Assembly (NCBI GenBank): GCA_963812335.1
Contig: CAWEUU010000001.1
Location: forward strand, 1-64,000
Direction: 5' to 3'
Origin: VRUE01 sp963812335
GTDB lineage: Bacteria > Actinomycetota > Thermoleophilia > Solirubrobacterales > 70-9
DNA: 64,000 bases
Position numbers and translations under genes: made by a program. The notes below the pieces were generated by a model, which saw only the letters and a list, made by a program, of their open reading frames with translations, did not search any database and had not been told where the DNA came from. Each line of letters starts with the position of its first letter. The stretch's first letter is position 1. Below, one piece after another: positions 1 to 9,558 of the stretch.

Positions 1-2
1 CC

Positions 3-143
3 CGCGTGTACAGCGATCCCGACGTCGCGGACGAGCGCCCGGACGGCTCACTCACTCTCGCCCCCGGTACCTCATGGAAGGCCGCAGGCACTTCAACGAA
101 CGGGAGCGACGGGGCAGGAGTCCCTCAAAGGACACCGGATTGA
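3..143 (+). other. open frame running in from the window edge, unassigned
   Basis: A frame open from the first bases to a TGA at 141-143 would encode the last 46 residues of a protein entering from the left. The part before about position 84 reads plausibly (VYSDPDVADERPDGSLTLAP). The last part runs through the partial tRNA-Asp copy, so if a gene ends here its C-terminus was replaced by the inserted DNA. No family is recognisable and the frame may be accidental. Nothing else is seen in bases 1-83. Confidence 0.2.
84..113. repeat. partial copy of the tRNA-Asp 3' end (att-like direct repeat, outer copy)
   Basis: Thirty bases match positions 939-968 in direct orientation with one mismatch (position 100 against 955). 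The matching part covers the 3' acceptor strand, the end of the T arm and about 17 bp beyond the tRNA. A partial 3'-end copy at a distance from an intact tRNA gene is the usual footprint of site-specific integration into a tRNA gene. No integrase is visible in the window. Confidence 0.7.
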
Positions 144-917
144 GATCGGGTTAGGCGCGCACGGGGCGGCTCCGCTAACTCGATTGCCCTTCCTGGCCGC
201 CTGCTCCTTGACGCGGCGAGCGGCCTTGGCGTAGGCGATCATCCGGTCGCGGCGGCCGATCGCCAGGACGACGCTTTTCGCCGGTGCGCCGTCGCTCGGC
301 TCGTTGCGGTAGACAAAGCGGTAGCGCGGCTTGCCCTTCCAGCCCGGCTCGTCGAAGCGGACCTTGCGACAGCCCTTCAGCACGCGGGGAGGCTTGTCTC
401 CCATCAGCTCGCCGTGGTGCGGGTTGCCGTGCAGCTCGACCACGATGCGCGCGACTTCGCGCTTCAGGGCTTCATCGAGATCGTTGGCGTCGGCCGTCGC
501 CTCCGCCAGCGCTTCGACCTGGTGCCGCTCACCTCCGGGGAGCTGCTCAACGAACTCCCCCATCCCGATCTCCGTCAGGAAATCGCCAGCGCTCAGCCGC
601 TCCCCCTCGCTCTTCGCGAGCCGCTCCTGCAGAAACAGGGCCAGGCCGGCGTTCTCCAGTTCCTCTTCCAGCTCCTCGATCCTCTCCTTGGCGGCGACCA
701 GGTCCACAGTCGGAACCAACGACGCCGACCCCTCCTGGCCCCGGGTCGCGATGCGGACCACGTTGCTGTCGAGATCGGGCGAAGGCTTACGCCGCGAGGA
801 CGCCTTTTTGACGAGCTGCGGCAAGCTGCGCCGCGCCTCGCTGGTGCCGAGCGCGATCGGCTTCTTGTCTTTGAGCCGCTGCCATACGCCAAGGGTACCA
901 CTAGTTGTACAAGCCAT
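93..917 (-). CDS. fused Phd/YefM antitoxin - RelE/ParE-like toxin protein
   Basis: About 274 residues. Roughly residues 20-110 look like a Phd/YefM antitoxin: GTSEARRSLPQLVKK, an IATRG.EGSASLVP strand, then an acidic helix (ERIEELEEELENAGLAL). Residues about 120-240 look like a RelE/ParE toxin (VLKGCRKVRFDEPGWKGKPR, then RYRFVYRNEPSDG). The two halves are normally separate genes; here they form one frame. The last codons (CPVAPVR, stop) lie inside the att-like tRNA copy, so the C-terminus is encoded by integrated tRNA sequence. A dyad at 895-910 sits just inside this start. The more natural start is ATG at 885, which is out of frame by one base (near 876-880), suggesting an indel. Expected role: autoregulated RNA-targeting toxin with a tethered antitoxin. 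Toxicity is not established. Confidence 0.65.
   Translation of the reverse strand: MACTTSGTLGVWQRLKDKKPIALGTSEARRSLPQLVKKASSRRKPSPDLDSNVVRIATRGQEGSASLVPTVDLVAAKERIEELEEELENAGLALFLQERLAKSEGERLSAGDFLTEIGMGEFVEQLPGGERHQVEALAEATADANDLDEALKREVARIVVELHGNPHHGELMGDKPPRVLKGCRKVRFDEPGWKGKPRYRFVYRNEPSDGAPAKSVVLAIGRRDRMIAYAKAARRVKEQAARKGNRVSGAAPCAPNPISIRCPLRDSCPVAPVR
895..910. promoter_or_regulatory. probable autoregulatory operator of the fused TA gene
   Basis: GTACCACTAGTTGTAC is a 16-bp dyad with only the bases beside the central ACTAGT unmatched. It lies about 10 bp upstream of the ATG at 885 on the minus strand. An operator overlapping the promoter at this place is typical of Phd-type self-repressing modules. 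The role is inferred from position and symmetry only. Confidence 0.45.
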
Positions 918-938
918 GAGCCCCACACGACGTCACAT

Positions 939-955
939 GCAGGCACTTCAACGAG

Positions 956-968
<13 letters not shown>
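939..968. repeat. att-like direct repeat, tRNA-proximal copy
   Basis: Overlaps the 3' end of tRNA-Asp (956-968) and continues 17 bp past it. It matches 84-113 with one mismatch. The two copies are 855 bp apart and bracket only the fused TA gene. Confidence 0.7.
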
Positions 969-2102
<1,134 letters not shown>

Positions 2103-2168
2103 GGAGCGGGCCCCGGGGCGGCGGGAGCAACGGGCGTGTCAGCCATCAGCGCCATCATGATCAAGACC

Positions 2169-2212
2169 GCCAGGAGCACCAGGCGGAGCCCTGGCGCGGA
2201 GGTGCTTCTGGC
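2169..2212. repeat. imperfect hairpin in a 260-bp intergenic region
   Basis: Arms GCCAGGAGCACC and GGTGCTTCTGGC pair at 11 of 12 positions, with a smaller CCAGG/CCTGG hairpin inside. It lies between the divergent genes starting at 2102 and 2363. There is no T run, so a terminator is unlikely. Nothing else is seen in 2103-2362 except AT-richer sequence near 2280-2340 that may hold the promoter of the downstream operon. Confidence 0.4.
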
Positions 2213-2362
2213 CTGCACAGCAACTTTCAACACCGTAGCTGGCCGCCGGCTGAGGCGCCGGCCACCGCATCTCTATCGCCGTACGGTTATGCGTTCGCCG
2301 TTGTCTGGACACCGACAAACAGCGAAACAACCGATTCGAGATCCCGGACGTACTGCAGGGCG

Positions 2363-3655
2363 ATGAAGATCGCAATAGTCGGCACCGGGGTCTCCGGTCT
2401 CGTCGCGGCCCACAGGCTGCACCGCGAGCACGAGATCGTCGTCTACGAGGCCGCGTCGCGGCTCGGCGGCCACACGCACACGGTCGAGGTCGACGATCCC
2501 CGCGGCCCGCTGCCGATCGACACCGGCTTCATCGTCTTCAACGACCGCAACTACCCCTGCTTCGAAGCGCTGCTGGCCGAGCTCGGCGTCGCCACGCAGC
2601 CTTCGCAGATGAGCTTCTCGGTCTCCGACGGGCGCGGCGAGTTCGAGTACGCGGGCACGCCGCGCGGGCTCTTTGCCCGCCCCTCGCACCTGGTCAGCCC
2701 CTCCTTCCTCGGCATGCTGCGCGAGTGGAGCCGCTTCAACCGGGAGGCGCAGGAGTTGATCGGCACCAACGGCAGCTCCCCCTCCCTCGGCCAGTGGCTC
2801 GAGCAGCGCGGCTTCTCCAACCACTTCGTCGAGCGCCTGATCGTGCCCCAGGTCTCCGCCGTCTGGTCGGCCGACCCGGAGCAGGTCTGGAGCTTCCCGG
2901 CCGGCTTCATGGCCGAGTTCTTCGGCAACCACGGCATGTACAGCCTGCGCAACCGGCCCCGCTGGCGCACGGTAGCCGGCGGCTCGCAGCGCTACGTCGA
3001 GGCGATCTCGGCGCCCTGGCGCGACCGCGTGCGGCTGGGGGCGCCGGTGCGGCGGATCGAGCGGCTGGCCGAGCGGGTGCGGATCGAGGCCGACGGCTGC
3101 GAGAGCGAGGAGTTCGACCAGGTTGTGATCGCGACCCACTCCGACCAGGCCCTGGCGATGCTCGCCGACCCGAGCGAGGCCGAGCGCGAGATCCTCGGTG
3201 CGATCCCCTACCAGCGCAACGAGGCCGTCCTGCACACCGACGCCTCGCTGCTGCCGCGGCGGCGCAGCGCCTGGTCGAGCTGGAACTTCCACCTCGCCGA
3301 GCGCTCGCCCGGACGCACCACCGTCACCTACTGGATGAACAACCTGCAGCGGCTGCATGCCGATCGCGAGTTCCTCGTCACACTCAACCGCAGCGAGGAG
3401 ATCGACCCGGAGAAGACGATCCGGCGGATCTCCTACGAGCACCCGATCTACACCCCCGAGGGCGTGCAGGCGCAGGCGCGCCACAACGAGATCAGCGGCG
3501 TGCGGGGCACTCACTACTGCGGCGCCTACTGGGGCTGGGGCTTCCATGAGGACGGCGTGGTCAGCGCCAACCGCGCCTGCGCGGCGCTCGCGGCCGCGGG
3601 GACGGGCTTTGAACCGCTGCCGGACTCGAAACTCGACCACACTCCGGTCGCGTGA
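2363..3655 (+). CDS. FAD-dependent amine-oxidase-type flavoprotein (lipid-modification cluster)
   Basis: 430 residues. The N-terminus MKIAIVGTGVSGLVAAHRL is a Rossmann GXGXXG dinucleotide-binding motif, followed by an acidic residue at the end of the second strand (VVYEAASRLGGHTHT), the usual start of the amine oxidase / protoporphyrinogen oxidase-like fold. The C-terminus (YWGWGFHEDGVVSA) fits the second FAD-contacting segment. First gene of a tight run with a DUF1365 protein (4-bp overlap) and a cyclopropane-type methyltransferase. This trio is common in bacteria and is linked to modification of membrane unsaturated acyl chains. The exact redox step is not established for this protein. Confidence 0.85.
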   Translation: MKIAIVGTGVSGLVAAHRLHREHEIVVYEAASRLGGHTHTVEVDDPRGPLPIDTGFIVFNDRNYPCFEALLAELGVATQPSQMSFSVSDGRGEFEYAGTPRGLFARPSHLVSPSFLGMLREWSRFNREAQELIGTNGSSPSLGQWLEQRGFSNHFVERLIVPQVSAVWSADPEQVWSFPAGFMAEFFGNHGMYSLRNRPRWRTVAGGSQRYVEAISAPWRDRVRLGAPVRRIERLAERVRIEADGCESEEFDQVVIATHSDQALAMLADPSEAEREILGAIPYQRNEAVLHTDASLLPRRRSAWSSWNFHLAERSPGRTTVTYWMNNLQRLHADREFLVTLNRSEEIDPEKTIRRISYEHPIYTPEGVQAQARHNEISGVRGTHYCGAYWGWGFHEDGVVSANRACAALAAAGTGFEPLPDSKLDHTPVA

Positions 3656-4434
3656 GCGCCTCGGCCGTATATGAGGGGTGGATCCGCCACCGGCGCTTCG
3701 AGCCGGTCGAGCACGAGTTCCGCTACCGGCTGTTCATGCCCTACCTCGACCTCGACGAGCTGCCCGCGGTGCTCGACCCCTACCCGCTGTGGTCGGCGCG
3801 GCGGCCGGCGCCGGCCCGCTTCCGCCGCGAGGACTTCAGCGGGCCGCCCGGGCGGCCGCTGGCCGAGTGCGCCCGCGACACCGTCGAGCGCCAGAGCGGC
3901 CGCCGCCCCGCCGGGCCGGTGCGCCTGCTCGCCAACCTGCGCTACCTCGGCCACGTCTTCAACCCGGTCTGCTTCTACTACTGCTTCGACGACGCCGGCG
4001 AGCGGGTCGAGGCGATCGTCGCCGACGTCAACAACATCCCCTGGGGGGAGAGCCACCCCTACGTGCTGGCGCGCGGCGATGGAGAGGGCCCGATGGTGAG
4101 CAGCACCGGGGTCGAGAAGGCGCTGCACGTCTCGCCGCTGATGGGCATGGAGCAGACCTACTCGCTGCAGGCGAGCGAGCCCGGCGCGGGCCTCGGCGTG
4201 CACATCGCGTCGCGCCCGCGGGAGGGGACGGGCAAGACCTTCGACGCGACCCTGACCCTGCGCCGCCGCGAGCTGAGCAGCGCGATCATGACCCGGATGC
4301 TCGTCCGCTACCCGGCGATGTCGCTGCAGGTCGTCGCCAAGATCTACGTCCAGGCGCTGCGCCTGAAGCTGAAGGGCGCCCGCTACCACCCCCACCCCGG
4401 CGGGAGGCGTCCGCGAGGATTCCTCTCGCCATGA
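3652..4434 (+). CDS. DUF1365 family protein
   Basis: 260 residues from a GTG whose TG is shared with the upstream stop (GTGA overlap). The N-terminus (VYEGWIRHRRFEPVEHEFRY) and the central NLRYLGHVFNPVCFYYCFD segment are characteristic of DUF1365, whose members nearly always lie beside cyclopropane-fatty-acyl-phospholipid synthases. The biochemical role is unknown; a part in modifying or presenting acyl chains is inferred from context. It overlaps the following methyltransferase start by 4 bp (ATGA), so translation is probably coupled. Confidence 0.85.
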   Translation: MSASAVYEGWIRHRRFEPVEHEFRYRLFMPYLDLDELPAVLDPYPLWSARRPAPARFRREDFSGPPGRPLAECARDTVERQSGRRPAGPVRLLANLRYLGHVFNPVCFYYCFDDAGERVEAIVADVNNIPWGESHPYVLARGDGEGPMVSSTGVEKALHVSPLMGMEQTYSLQASEPGAGLGVHIASRPREGTGKTFDATLTLRRRELSSAIMTRMLVRYPAMSLQVVAKIYVQALRLKLKGARYHPHPGGRRPRGFLSP

Positions 4435-5639
4435 GCAACCGTCTGAGCAACCGTCTCGCCCGCCGCGCCGTCCTGCTGGGGCTCGCCCGCCTGCGCGAGG
4501 GCCGGATCGAGATCGTCGAGGACGGGCGCCGCTGCTGCTTCGGGTCCGAGGCGGCGGAGCTGCGGGCGACGGTGACGATCCGCGACGCGGCGGCCTGGCG
4601 CGGCCCGCTGCGCGGCGGCCTCGGGCTTGGCGAGGGCTACCTCGAGGGGCGCTGGGAGTGCGACGACCTGGTCGCCCTGCTGCGGATCGCCGCCCGCGAG
4701 CTGAACCGGCCGGGCCGGGTGCGCCGCGCGGCCGCGCGCCTGCGTGGCCTGCTGCACCGCCTGCGCCGGCTCGCCCCCGAGAACAGCCGCCGCGGCGCCC
4801 GCGAGAACATCTCCGCCCACTACGACCGTGGCAACGACCTCTTCGCCGCCTTCCTCGACCAGCGGATGCTCTACTCCTGCGCGCTTTTCGAGAGCGGAGA
4901 CGAGAGCCTGGAGCAGGCGCAGCTTGCGAAGCTGGAGCGGATCTGCGCCAAGCTCGAGCTCGGGCCCGACGACCACCTGCTCGAGATCGGCAGCGGCTGG
5001 GGCGGGCTGGCGATCCACGCCGCCCGCGAGCACGGCTGCCGGGTGACGACGACGACGATCTCGCGTGAGCAGCGGCGGCTGGCGCGGGAGCGGGTGCGCG
5101 AGGCCGGGCTGGAGAACCGGGTCACGGTGCTGCTCGAGGACTACCGCGACCTGCACGGCAGCTACGACAAGCTGGTCTCGATCGAGATGATCGAGGCGGT
5201 CGGGTGGCAGCACTTCGACGAGTTCTTCCGCCGCTGCGACGCGCTGCTCGCGCCGGGCGGGCTGATGTTCCTGCAGGCGATCGCGATCGACGACGACCAC
5301 TACGAGGCCGAGAAGGCGAGTCGCAGCTTCGCCAACACTCACGTCTTCCCCGGCGGCTGCCTGCCCTCGCCGAGCCTGATCGACTCCTGCGTCGCCCGGG
5401 CGACGAGCTTGCACAAGGCCTGGTCGGCCGACATCACGGCGAGCTACCCGCCCACCCTGGCCGCCTGGCGGCAGCGCTTTCTCGCAGCCTGGGAGCAGCT
5501 GGGCGAGCACGGCTACGACGAGCGCTTCCGCCGCCTCTGGGTCTTCTACCTGACCGTCTCCGAGGCGGGCTTCCTGGAGCGCCGGATCTCCGACCTGCAG
5601 GCGCTGTTCGCAAAACCGCGATACTCCGGGGCGCCTTGA
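4431..5639 (+). CDS. cyclopropane-fatty-acyl-phospholipid synthase-type SAM methyltransferase
   Basis: 402 residues from the ATG in the ATGA overlap with the DUF1365 gene; the frame is open further upstream but that region is the DUF1365 gene. Features: ENISAHYDRGNDLFAAFLD near residue 123, the MLYSCALF segment, then SAM motif I LLEIGSGWGGLAIHAA near residue 185, followed by TTTISREQ and VSIEMIEAVG. These fit the CFA/mycolic acid methyltransferase family, which transfers a methyl or methylene group from SAM to lipid double bonds at the membrane. The product (cyclopropane, methyl branch or furan precursor) cannot be read from sequence. Confidence 0.87.
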   Translation: MSNRLSNRLARRAVLLGLARLREGRIEIVEDGRRCCFGSEAAELRATVTIRDAAAWRGPLRGGLGLGEGYLEGRWECDDLVALLRIAARELNRPGRVRRAAARLRGLLHRLRRLAPENSRRGARENISAHYDRGNDLFAAFLDQRMLYSCALFESGDESLEQAQLAKLERICAKLELGPDDHLLEIGSGWGGLAIHAAREHGCRVTTTTISREQRRLARERVREAGLENRVTVLLEDYRDLHGSYDKLVSIEMIEAVGWQHFDEFFRRCDALLAPGGLMFLQAIAIDDDHYEAEKASRSFANTHVFPGGCLPSPSLIDSCVARATSLHKAWSADITASYPPTLAAWRQRFLAAWEQLGEHGYDERFRRLWVFYLTVSEAGFLERRISDLQALFAKPRYSGAP

Positions 5640-6382
5640 TCGTCGAGCGGACCGAGAACCCTGTCTGGCTTTCGAATGCCTACCTCGTCGCCGACGACGC
5701 GGGCGAGCGGGGCGTGCTGATCGACGGCAACGACGACCTCGGACCGCTGCTGGAGCTCGCCGAGCGGGAGGGAATCGAGATCACCCACGTGCTCGTCACC
5801 CACCCCCACCCCGACCACGTCGCCGGCCTGGCCGAGGCGCGGGAGCGCCTCGGCAACCCGCCGCTGGTCGCCCACGCCGAGACCGCTGCCGGGCTCGACC
5901 AGGAGGTCGAGGTGACGCTCGCCGACGGCGAGAAGCTGAACGCCGGCGGGCTCGAGATCGAGGCGATCCTCACCCCCGGCCATGCGGCCGGGCATCTCGC
6001 CTTCCTGCTCGACGGCTCCGACGTGTTCACCGCCGACGTCCTCTTCAAGGGAACGGTCGGGGGGACGATGGCGCCGGGCGCCAGCGGCTTCGCCGACCTG
6101 CAGGCCTCGGTGATGCGGCTGATGCAGCTGCCGCCGCAGACCCGGGTCCATCCCGGCCACCGCGAACCGACGACGATCGGCGCCGAGTGGGAGTCGAACC
6201 CCTTCGTGCGGATCTGGCGAGGGCTGGAGGAGACCGGTGACGAGCGTGTCACCGTCTGGGATCGCCCGGCGACGCTGAAGCTCTGGGCGCCGGATTACGA
6301 CGGCGGCAACAAGGCCTGGATCGTTTTCGCCGACGACGGCCTCGAGGCGATCGTCGGCGGCTCGCAGGTCGTGCGTGGGTGA
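5636..6382 (+). CDS. metallo-beta-lactamase fold hydrolase
   Basis: 248 residues from a TTG that overlaps the upstream stop (TTGA). THPHPDHVAGL (near residue 59) is the HXHXDH metal-binding motif of the MBL fold. Later metal ligands are visible as TPGHAAGHLAF, FTADVLF and VHPGHREPT. The short compact form resembles glyoxalase II-like hydrolases that cleave thioesters or related substrates. The last 50 residues extend past the core fold. It overlaps the next gene by 8 bp. The specific substrate is unknown. Confidence 0.82.
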   Translation: MIVERTENPVWLSNAYLVADDAGERGVLIDGNDDLGPLLELAEREGIEITHVLVTHPHPDHVAGLAEARERLGNPPLVAHAETAAGLDQEVEVTLADGEKLNAGGLEIEAILTPGHAAGHLAFLLDGSDVFTADVLFKGTVGGTMAPGASGFADLQASVMRLMQLPPQTRVHPGHREPTTIGAEWESNPFVRIWRGLEETGDERVTVWDRPATLKLWAPDYDGGNKAWIVFADDGLEAIVGGSQVVRG

Positions 6383-7046
6383 GCGCCCGCAGACCAGCGC
6401 GCCGGAGCTGAAGGCACAGATCGAGGCTGAACGAGGCGGGCGGCCGTTCCTCGTCTTCCGCGATGGCGACGGCGAGCAGCGGATCGTCACCGTCGAGGCG
6501 GAGAGCGAGTCGCTCTGGGTCGGACGCGGCGAGTCGGCCGGCCTGCGGCTCGACTGGGACGCCGAGGTCTCGGCCCTGCACGCCGAGATCGAGGTGGTGC
6601 GCGACGAGTGCACCCTGCGCGACGACGGCCTCTCCCGCAACGGCTCCTTCGTCGGCGAGCGGCGGGTCGACGGGCGGCGACGGCTGCGCGACGGCGACAC
6701 GCTGCGCTTCGGCCAGACGACGGTGCTCTTCCGCCGCCCGGCCGAGGACGCGCCTGAGGCGACCGTGGCCGCCGGCCAGATCCCGGCGACGGCGGCCGTC
6801 TCACCCGGGCAGCGCCGGGTCCTGCTCGCCCTCTGCCGCCCCTTCAAGGATGAATCGCCCTTCGCCACGCCGGCGACCAACCAGGCGATCGCCGCCGAGC
6901 TACAGCTCAGCGTCGATGCGGTCAAGACCCACATGCGCGCCCTGTTCGAGAAGCTCGGCGTCGAGGACCTGCCGCAGAACCGTAAGCGCGCCGCCCTGGT
7001 CGAGCGGGCGCTGCAGGGCGGCGCGGTCAGCAGACGCGAGCTCTAG
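6375..7046 (+). CDS. FHA domain protein with C-terminal helix-turn-helix
   Basis: 223 residues from GTG at 6375. Residues about 45-115 form a forkhead-associated domain (LWVGRGESAGLRL, VSALHAEIEV, LSRNGSFVGERRV, LRDGDTLRFGQTTVLF) that binds phosphothreonine peptides. Residues about 140-210 (TNQAIAAELQLSVDAVKTHMRALFEKLGV) look like a LuxR/winged helix-type DNA-binding region. The combination suggests a regulator that reads Ser/Thr kinase signals; no kinase gene is nearby. It is cotranscribed with the MBL gene by overlap. A loose GCCAAAAACC/GGTTTTGGC pair lies in the 69 bp downstream. Confidence 0.75.
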   Translation: MGERPQTSAPELKAQIEAERGGRPFLVFRDGDGEQRIVTVEAESESLWVGRGESAGLRLDWDAEVSALHAEIEVVRDECTLRDDGLSRNGSFVGERRVDGRRRLRDGDTLRFGQTTVLFRRPAEDAPEATVAAGQIPATAAVSPGQRRVLLALCRPFKDESPFATPATNQAIAAELQLSVDAVKTHMRALFEKLGVEDLPQNRKRAALVERALQGGAVSRREL

Positions 7047-7115
7047 AGCCAAAAACCAGGGCGAGCGGACGTATATGCGATAGGAGCGCGGAGGTTTTGG
7101 CCTGAGACTGCGTTG

Positions 7116-8669
7116 ATGAGGAGCATGCATCTAGTCCAGGCGCTGACGGCGACCGAAGTCCAGAACTTCTTCTTTGACTGGTACCCGATCTTCGGGGTCG
7201 TCTTCATGTTCGGCCTGCTGATCGTCTTCGTCACCCTGCTGCGCGGCACGATGGGCTCGACCAAGCCGGAGACGGTGAAGGCGAGCAAGACGACGCCGGT
7301 GCTGTGGGAGGACGTGCAGGGGGTCGACGCCGCGAAGGACGAGCTGATCGACGTCGCCGAATGGCTGCGCGACCCGGACCGCTTCGCGGCGCTCGGCGCG
7401 CAGCCGCCGCGCGGGGTGCTGCTCTTCGGCCCGCCGGGAACCGGCAAGACGATGCTGGCGCGGGCGGTCGCCGCGCAGGCCGGCGTCGACTTCTTCTCGG
7501 CCTCGGGCTCGAGCTTTGTGGAGATGTTCGTGGGGAGGGGTGCCGCCCGCATCCGCCGCCTGTTCAAAGAGGCGCGCAAGTCGGGGCGGGCCGTCATCTT
7601 CATCGACGAGCTGGACGCGGTCGGAGGGGCGCGCAGCGGCGGCGGTGGGGATGGCGGCTCGAGCGAGCGCGAGCAGGCGCTCAACCAGCTGCTGGTCGAG
7701 CTCGACGGGTTCGAGAAGGACCCGGGGACGGTGATCGTGATCGCCGCCTCCAACTACGTCGACAAGCTCGACAAGGCGCTGCTGCGGCCGGGCCGCTTCG
7801 ACCGCCAGGTGCTGGTCTCACCGCCCGACCGCGACGGGCGCGAGGCGATCCTGCGCGCCCACGCCAAGGGCAAGCCGCTCGGGCCGGACCTCGACCTGAC
7901 CGATGTCGCCCGCAAGACGACCGGGATGACCGGCGCCCAGCTCGCCAACGCGCTCAACGAGGCGGCGATCATCGCCGGCCGCGCCGGGCGCGGGTCGATC
8001 GCCCGCGAGGACCTCGACGAGGCGCTGCTGCGCCAGTCGGTCGGCTCGCAGCAGGCGCGGCGGCTGAGCCAGAAGGAGCGGCGGATCGTCGCCTACCACG
8101 AGGCCGGCCACGCGCTCTGCCGGCGGCTGCTCGGCCTCGACCCGCCGGAGATCCTGAGCATCGTGCCGCGCGGGCCGGCGCTCGGCTTCGTCGGCCACTC
8201 GCCGCAGGAGGACACCTACCTGAAATCGCGCGAGGAGCTGCTCGACGAGCTCGTCACCCTGCTCGGCGGCCGCGCTGCTGAGGAGGAGGTGATGCAGGCC
8301 TCCTACTCGGGCGCCGTCGACGACCTCTCGCGCGTACACCTGGTCTGCCGCCAGATGGTCGCCGAGTTCGGCATGGGCGTAGCGCTCGACGCCGACGGGG
8401 CGCCGCCGATCGCGCTGCCGACCGGCGACTACGCGCTCTCGGACCGCACCCGCCGCGACGTCGACGTGGCGGCGATGACGCTGGCGCGGGAGGCCTACCG
8501 CCGGGCGCGGGCGCTGTTGGCGGCGAACCGCAGGTGCCTCGACGACCTCGCCGCGGCGGCGCTGGAGCGCGAGACGCTGACCCGCGAGGAGCTAGACGAA
8601 ATCTTCGCCGCACACGAGCTGCGCGAGAAGCAGCTCACCGAAGTACCATCTTCCCTCAGTGGAAGCTGA
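7116..8669 (+). CDS. FtsH-like AAA+ membrane zinc protease, short form
   Basis: 517 residues from ATG 7116 (a TTG just before it is possible). One membrane segment near residues 24-45 (FGVVFMFGLLIVFVTLL), then Walker A GPPGTGKT near residue 108, Walker B VIFIDELDAV, the second region of homology (ALLRPGRFDRQVLV), and the peptidase zinc motif HEAGHAL near residue 330. Typical FtsH has two membrane helices with a periplasmic domain and about 600-650 residues; this protein lacks the periplasmic domain and first helix. The motifs are complete, so ATP-driven proteolysis is likely. It could act on a narrower set of substrates than a housekeeping FtsH elsewhere in the genome. Confidence 0.87.
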   Translation: MRSMHLVQALTATEVQNFFFDWYPIFGVVFMFGLLIVFVTLLRGTMGSTKPETVKASKTTPVLWEDVQGVDAAKDELIDVAEWLRDPDRFAALGAQPPRGVLLFGPPGTGKTMLARAVAAQAGVDFFSASGSSFVEMFVGRGAARIRRLFKEARKSGRAVIFIDELDAVGGARSGGGGDGGSSEREQALNQLLVELDGFEKDPGTVIVIAASNYVDKLDKALLRPGRFDRQVLVSPPDRDGREAILRAHAKGKPLGPDLDLTDVARKTTGMTGAQLANALNEAAIIAGRAGRGSIAREDLDEALLRQSVGSQQARRLSQKERRIVAYHEAGHALCRRLLGLDPPEILSIVPRGPALGFVGHSPQEDTYLKSREELLDELVTLLGGRAAEEEVMQASYSGAVDDLSRVHLVCRQMVAEFGMGVALDADGAPPIALPTGDYALSDRTRRDVDVAAMTLAREAYRRARALLAANRRCLDDLAAAALERETLTREELDEIFAAHELREKQLTEVPSSLSGS

Positions 8670-9556
8670 GCGCAGGGCCGAGGACCACCACTTCCCGCCG
8701 GGCCGCTCGATGGCGCGCCGGGTACACGGCGAGCGCTCGGTCGGGCTGCTCTACGGCCAGCGGGCGCTGCTGATCGGCGCGCTCGAACCGCTCACCTACA
8801 CCGGCACGATGCTGCAGACGCGCTCCGGCGACCGGCCGTTTGAGCGCCTGGCGCGCACGGCCAAGGTCCAGGAGACGGTCTTCCTCGGCACACGCGAGGA
8901 GGCCGACGAGGTGCTGGCCAGGGTGCGCCGGCTGCACGAGACGATCGAGGGCGAGCTGCCGGAGGCGGCGGGGAGCCATCCCGCCGGCACCGCCTACTCG
9001 GCCTTCGACCCGGAGCTGATGCTGTGGACGCTGGCGGTGATCGCCGACTCGGGGCGGGAGATGTACGAGACGCTGGTGCAGCCGCTCGACCCCGAGGAGC
9101 GCGAGCGGCTCTGGCAGGACTACGTGCGCTTCGGCGAGCTCTTCGGCCTGCCGCGCAGCGAGGTCCCGGCGAGCCACGCCGAGTTCAAGGCGTGGTTCGA
9201 CGGCAGAGCTCGCGGCGCCCGACCTGGGCGCGACCGAGCACGGGCTCGAGATGGCGCCGCTGGTCGCCTTCCGCCAGCCGGTCCCGGCGGCTGCCCGCGG
9301 CAACCTCGCCGTCCAGAACCACCTGATCAAGGGGACGCTGCCGGCGCGCGTGCGCGAGATCTTCGGCATCAGCTGGAGCCGCGCGCACGAGCGCAGCTTC
9401 CGCGCGCTCGCCGCCGCCCACCGGCGCAGCCGCCGCGCCTTCCCCCGCCGCATGCGGCGGGGCCGCAACGACGTCTTCTTCGACGTGGTGACCAAGGCCG
9501 AGCAGCGCCGCGGCGGCACGGCGACCCCGCAGCTGCACACCGGCGGCGCTCGCTGA
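8659..9556 (+). pseudogene. MpaB/DUF2236-type oxygenase, one frameshift
   Basis: Begins at GTG 8659, overlapping the protease gene by 11 bp. The first frame gives about 180 residues of DUF2236 sequence (RVHGERSVGLLYGQRALLIG, then YSAFDPELMLWTLAVIADSG) up to AEFKAWFDG. The rest (LAAPDLGATEHGLEMAP, then NHLIKGTLPARVREIFG) continues in the next frame to a stop at 9554-9556. Removing one base near 9205 joins them into a normal protein of about 298 residues. The family includes heme-containing rubber oxygenase-like and MpaB-like enzymes. Either a real frameshift mutation or a sequence error; no slippery run is present. Confidence 0.78.
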
Positions 9557-9558
9557 GC

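Noticed and set aside
593..946. Arg-rich minus-strand frame starting upstream of the fused TA gene
   Set aside because: It is the out-of-frame shadow of the Phd domain, although its existence reflects the likely indel near 878.
2273..3640. Long open frame on the minus strand opposite the amine oxidase gene
   Set aside because: Composition follows the antisense of a GC-rich gene (Arg, Ala, Val, Leu, Asp runs) and no motif is seen; the + strand gene is certain.
7047..7115. Terminator between the FHA gene and the protease gene
   Set aside because: The GCCAAAAACC/GGTTTTGGC pair is about 30 bp apart with a mismatch and no T run follows a compact stem.
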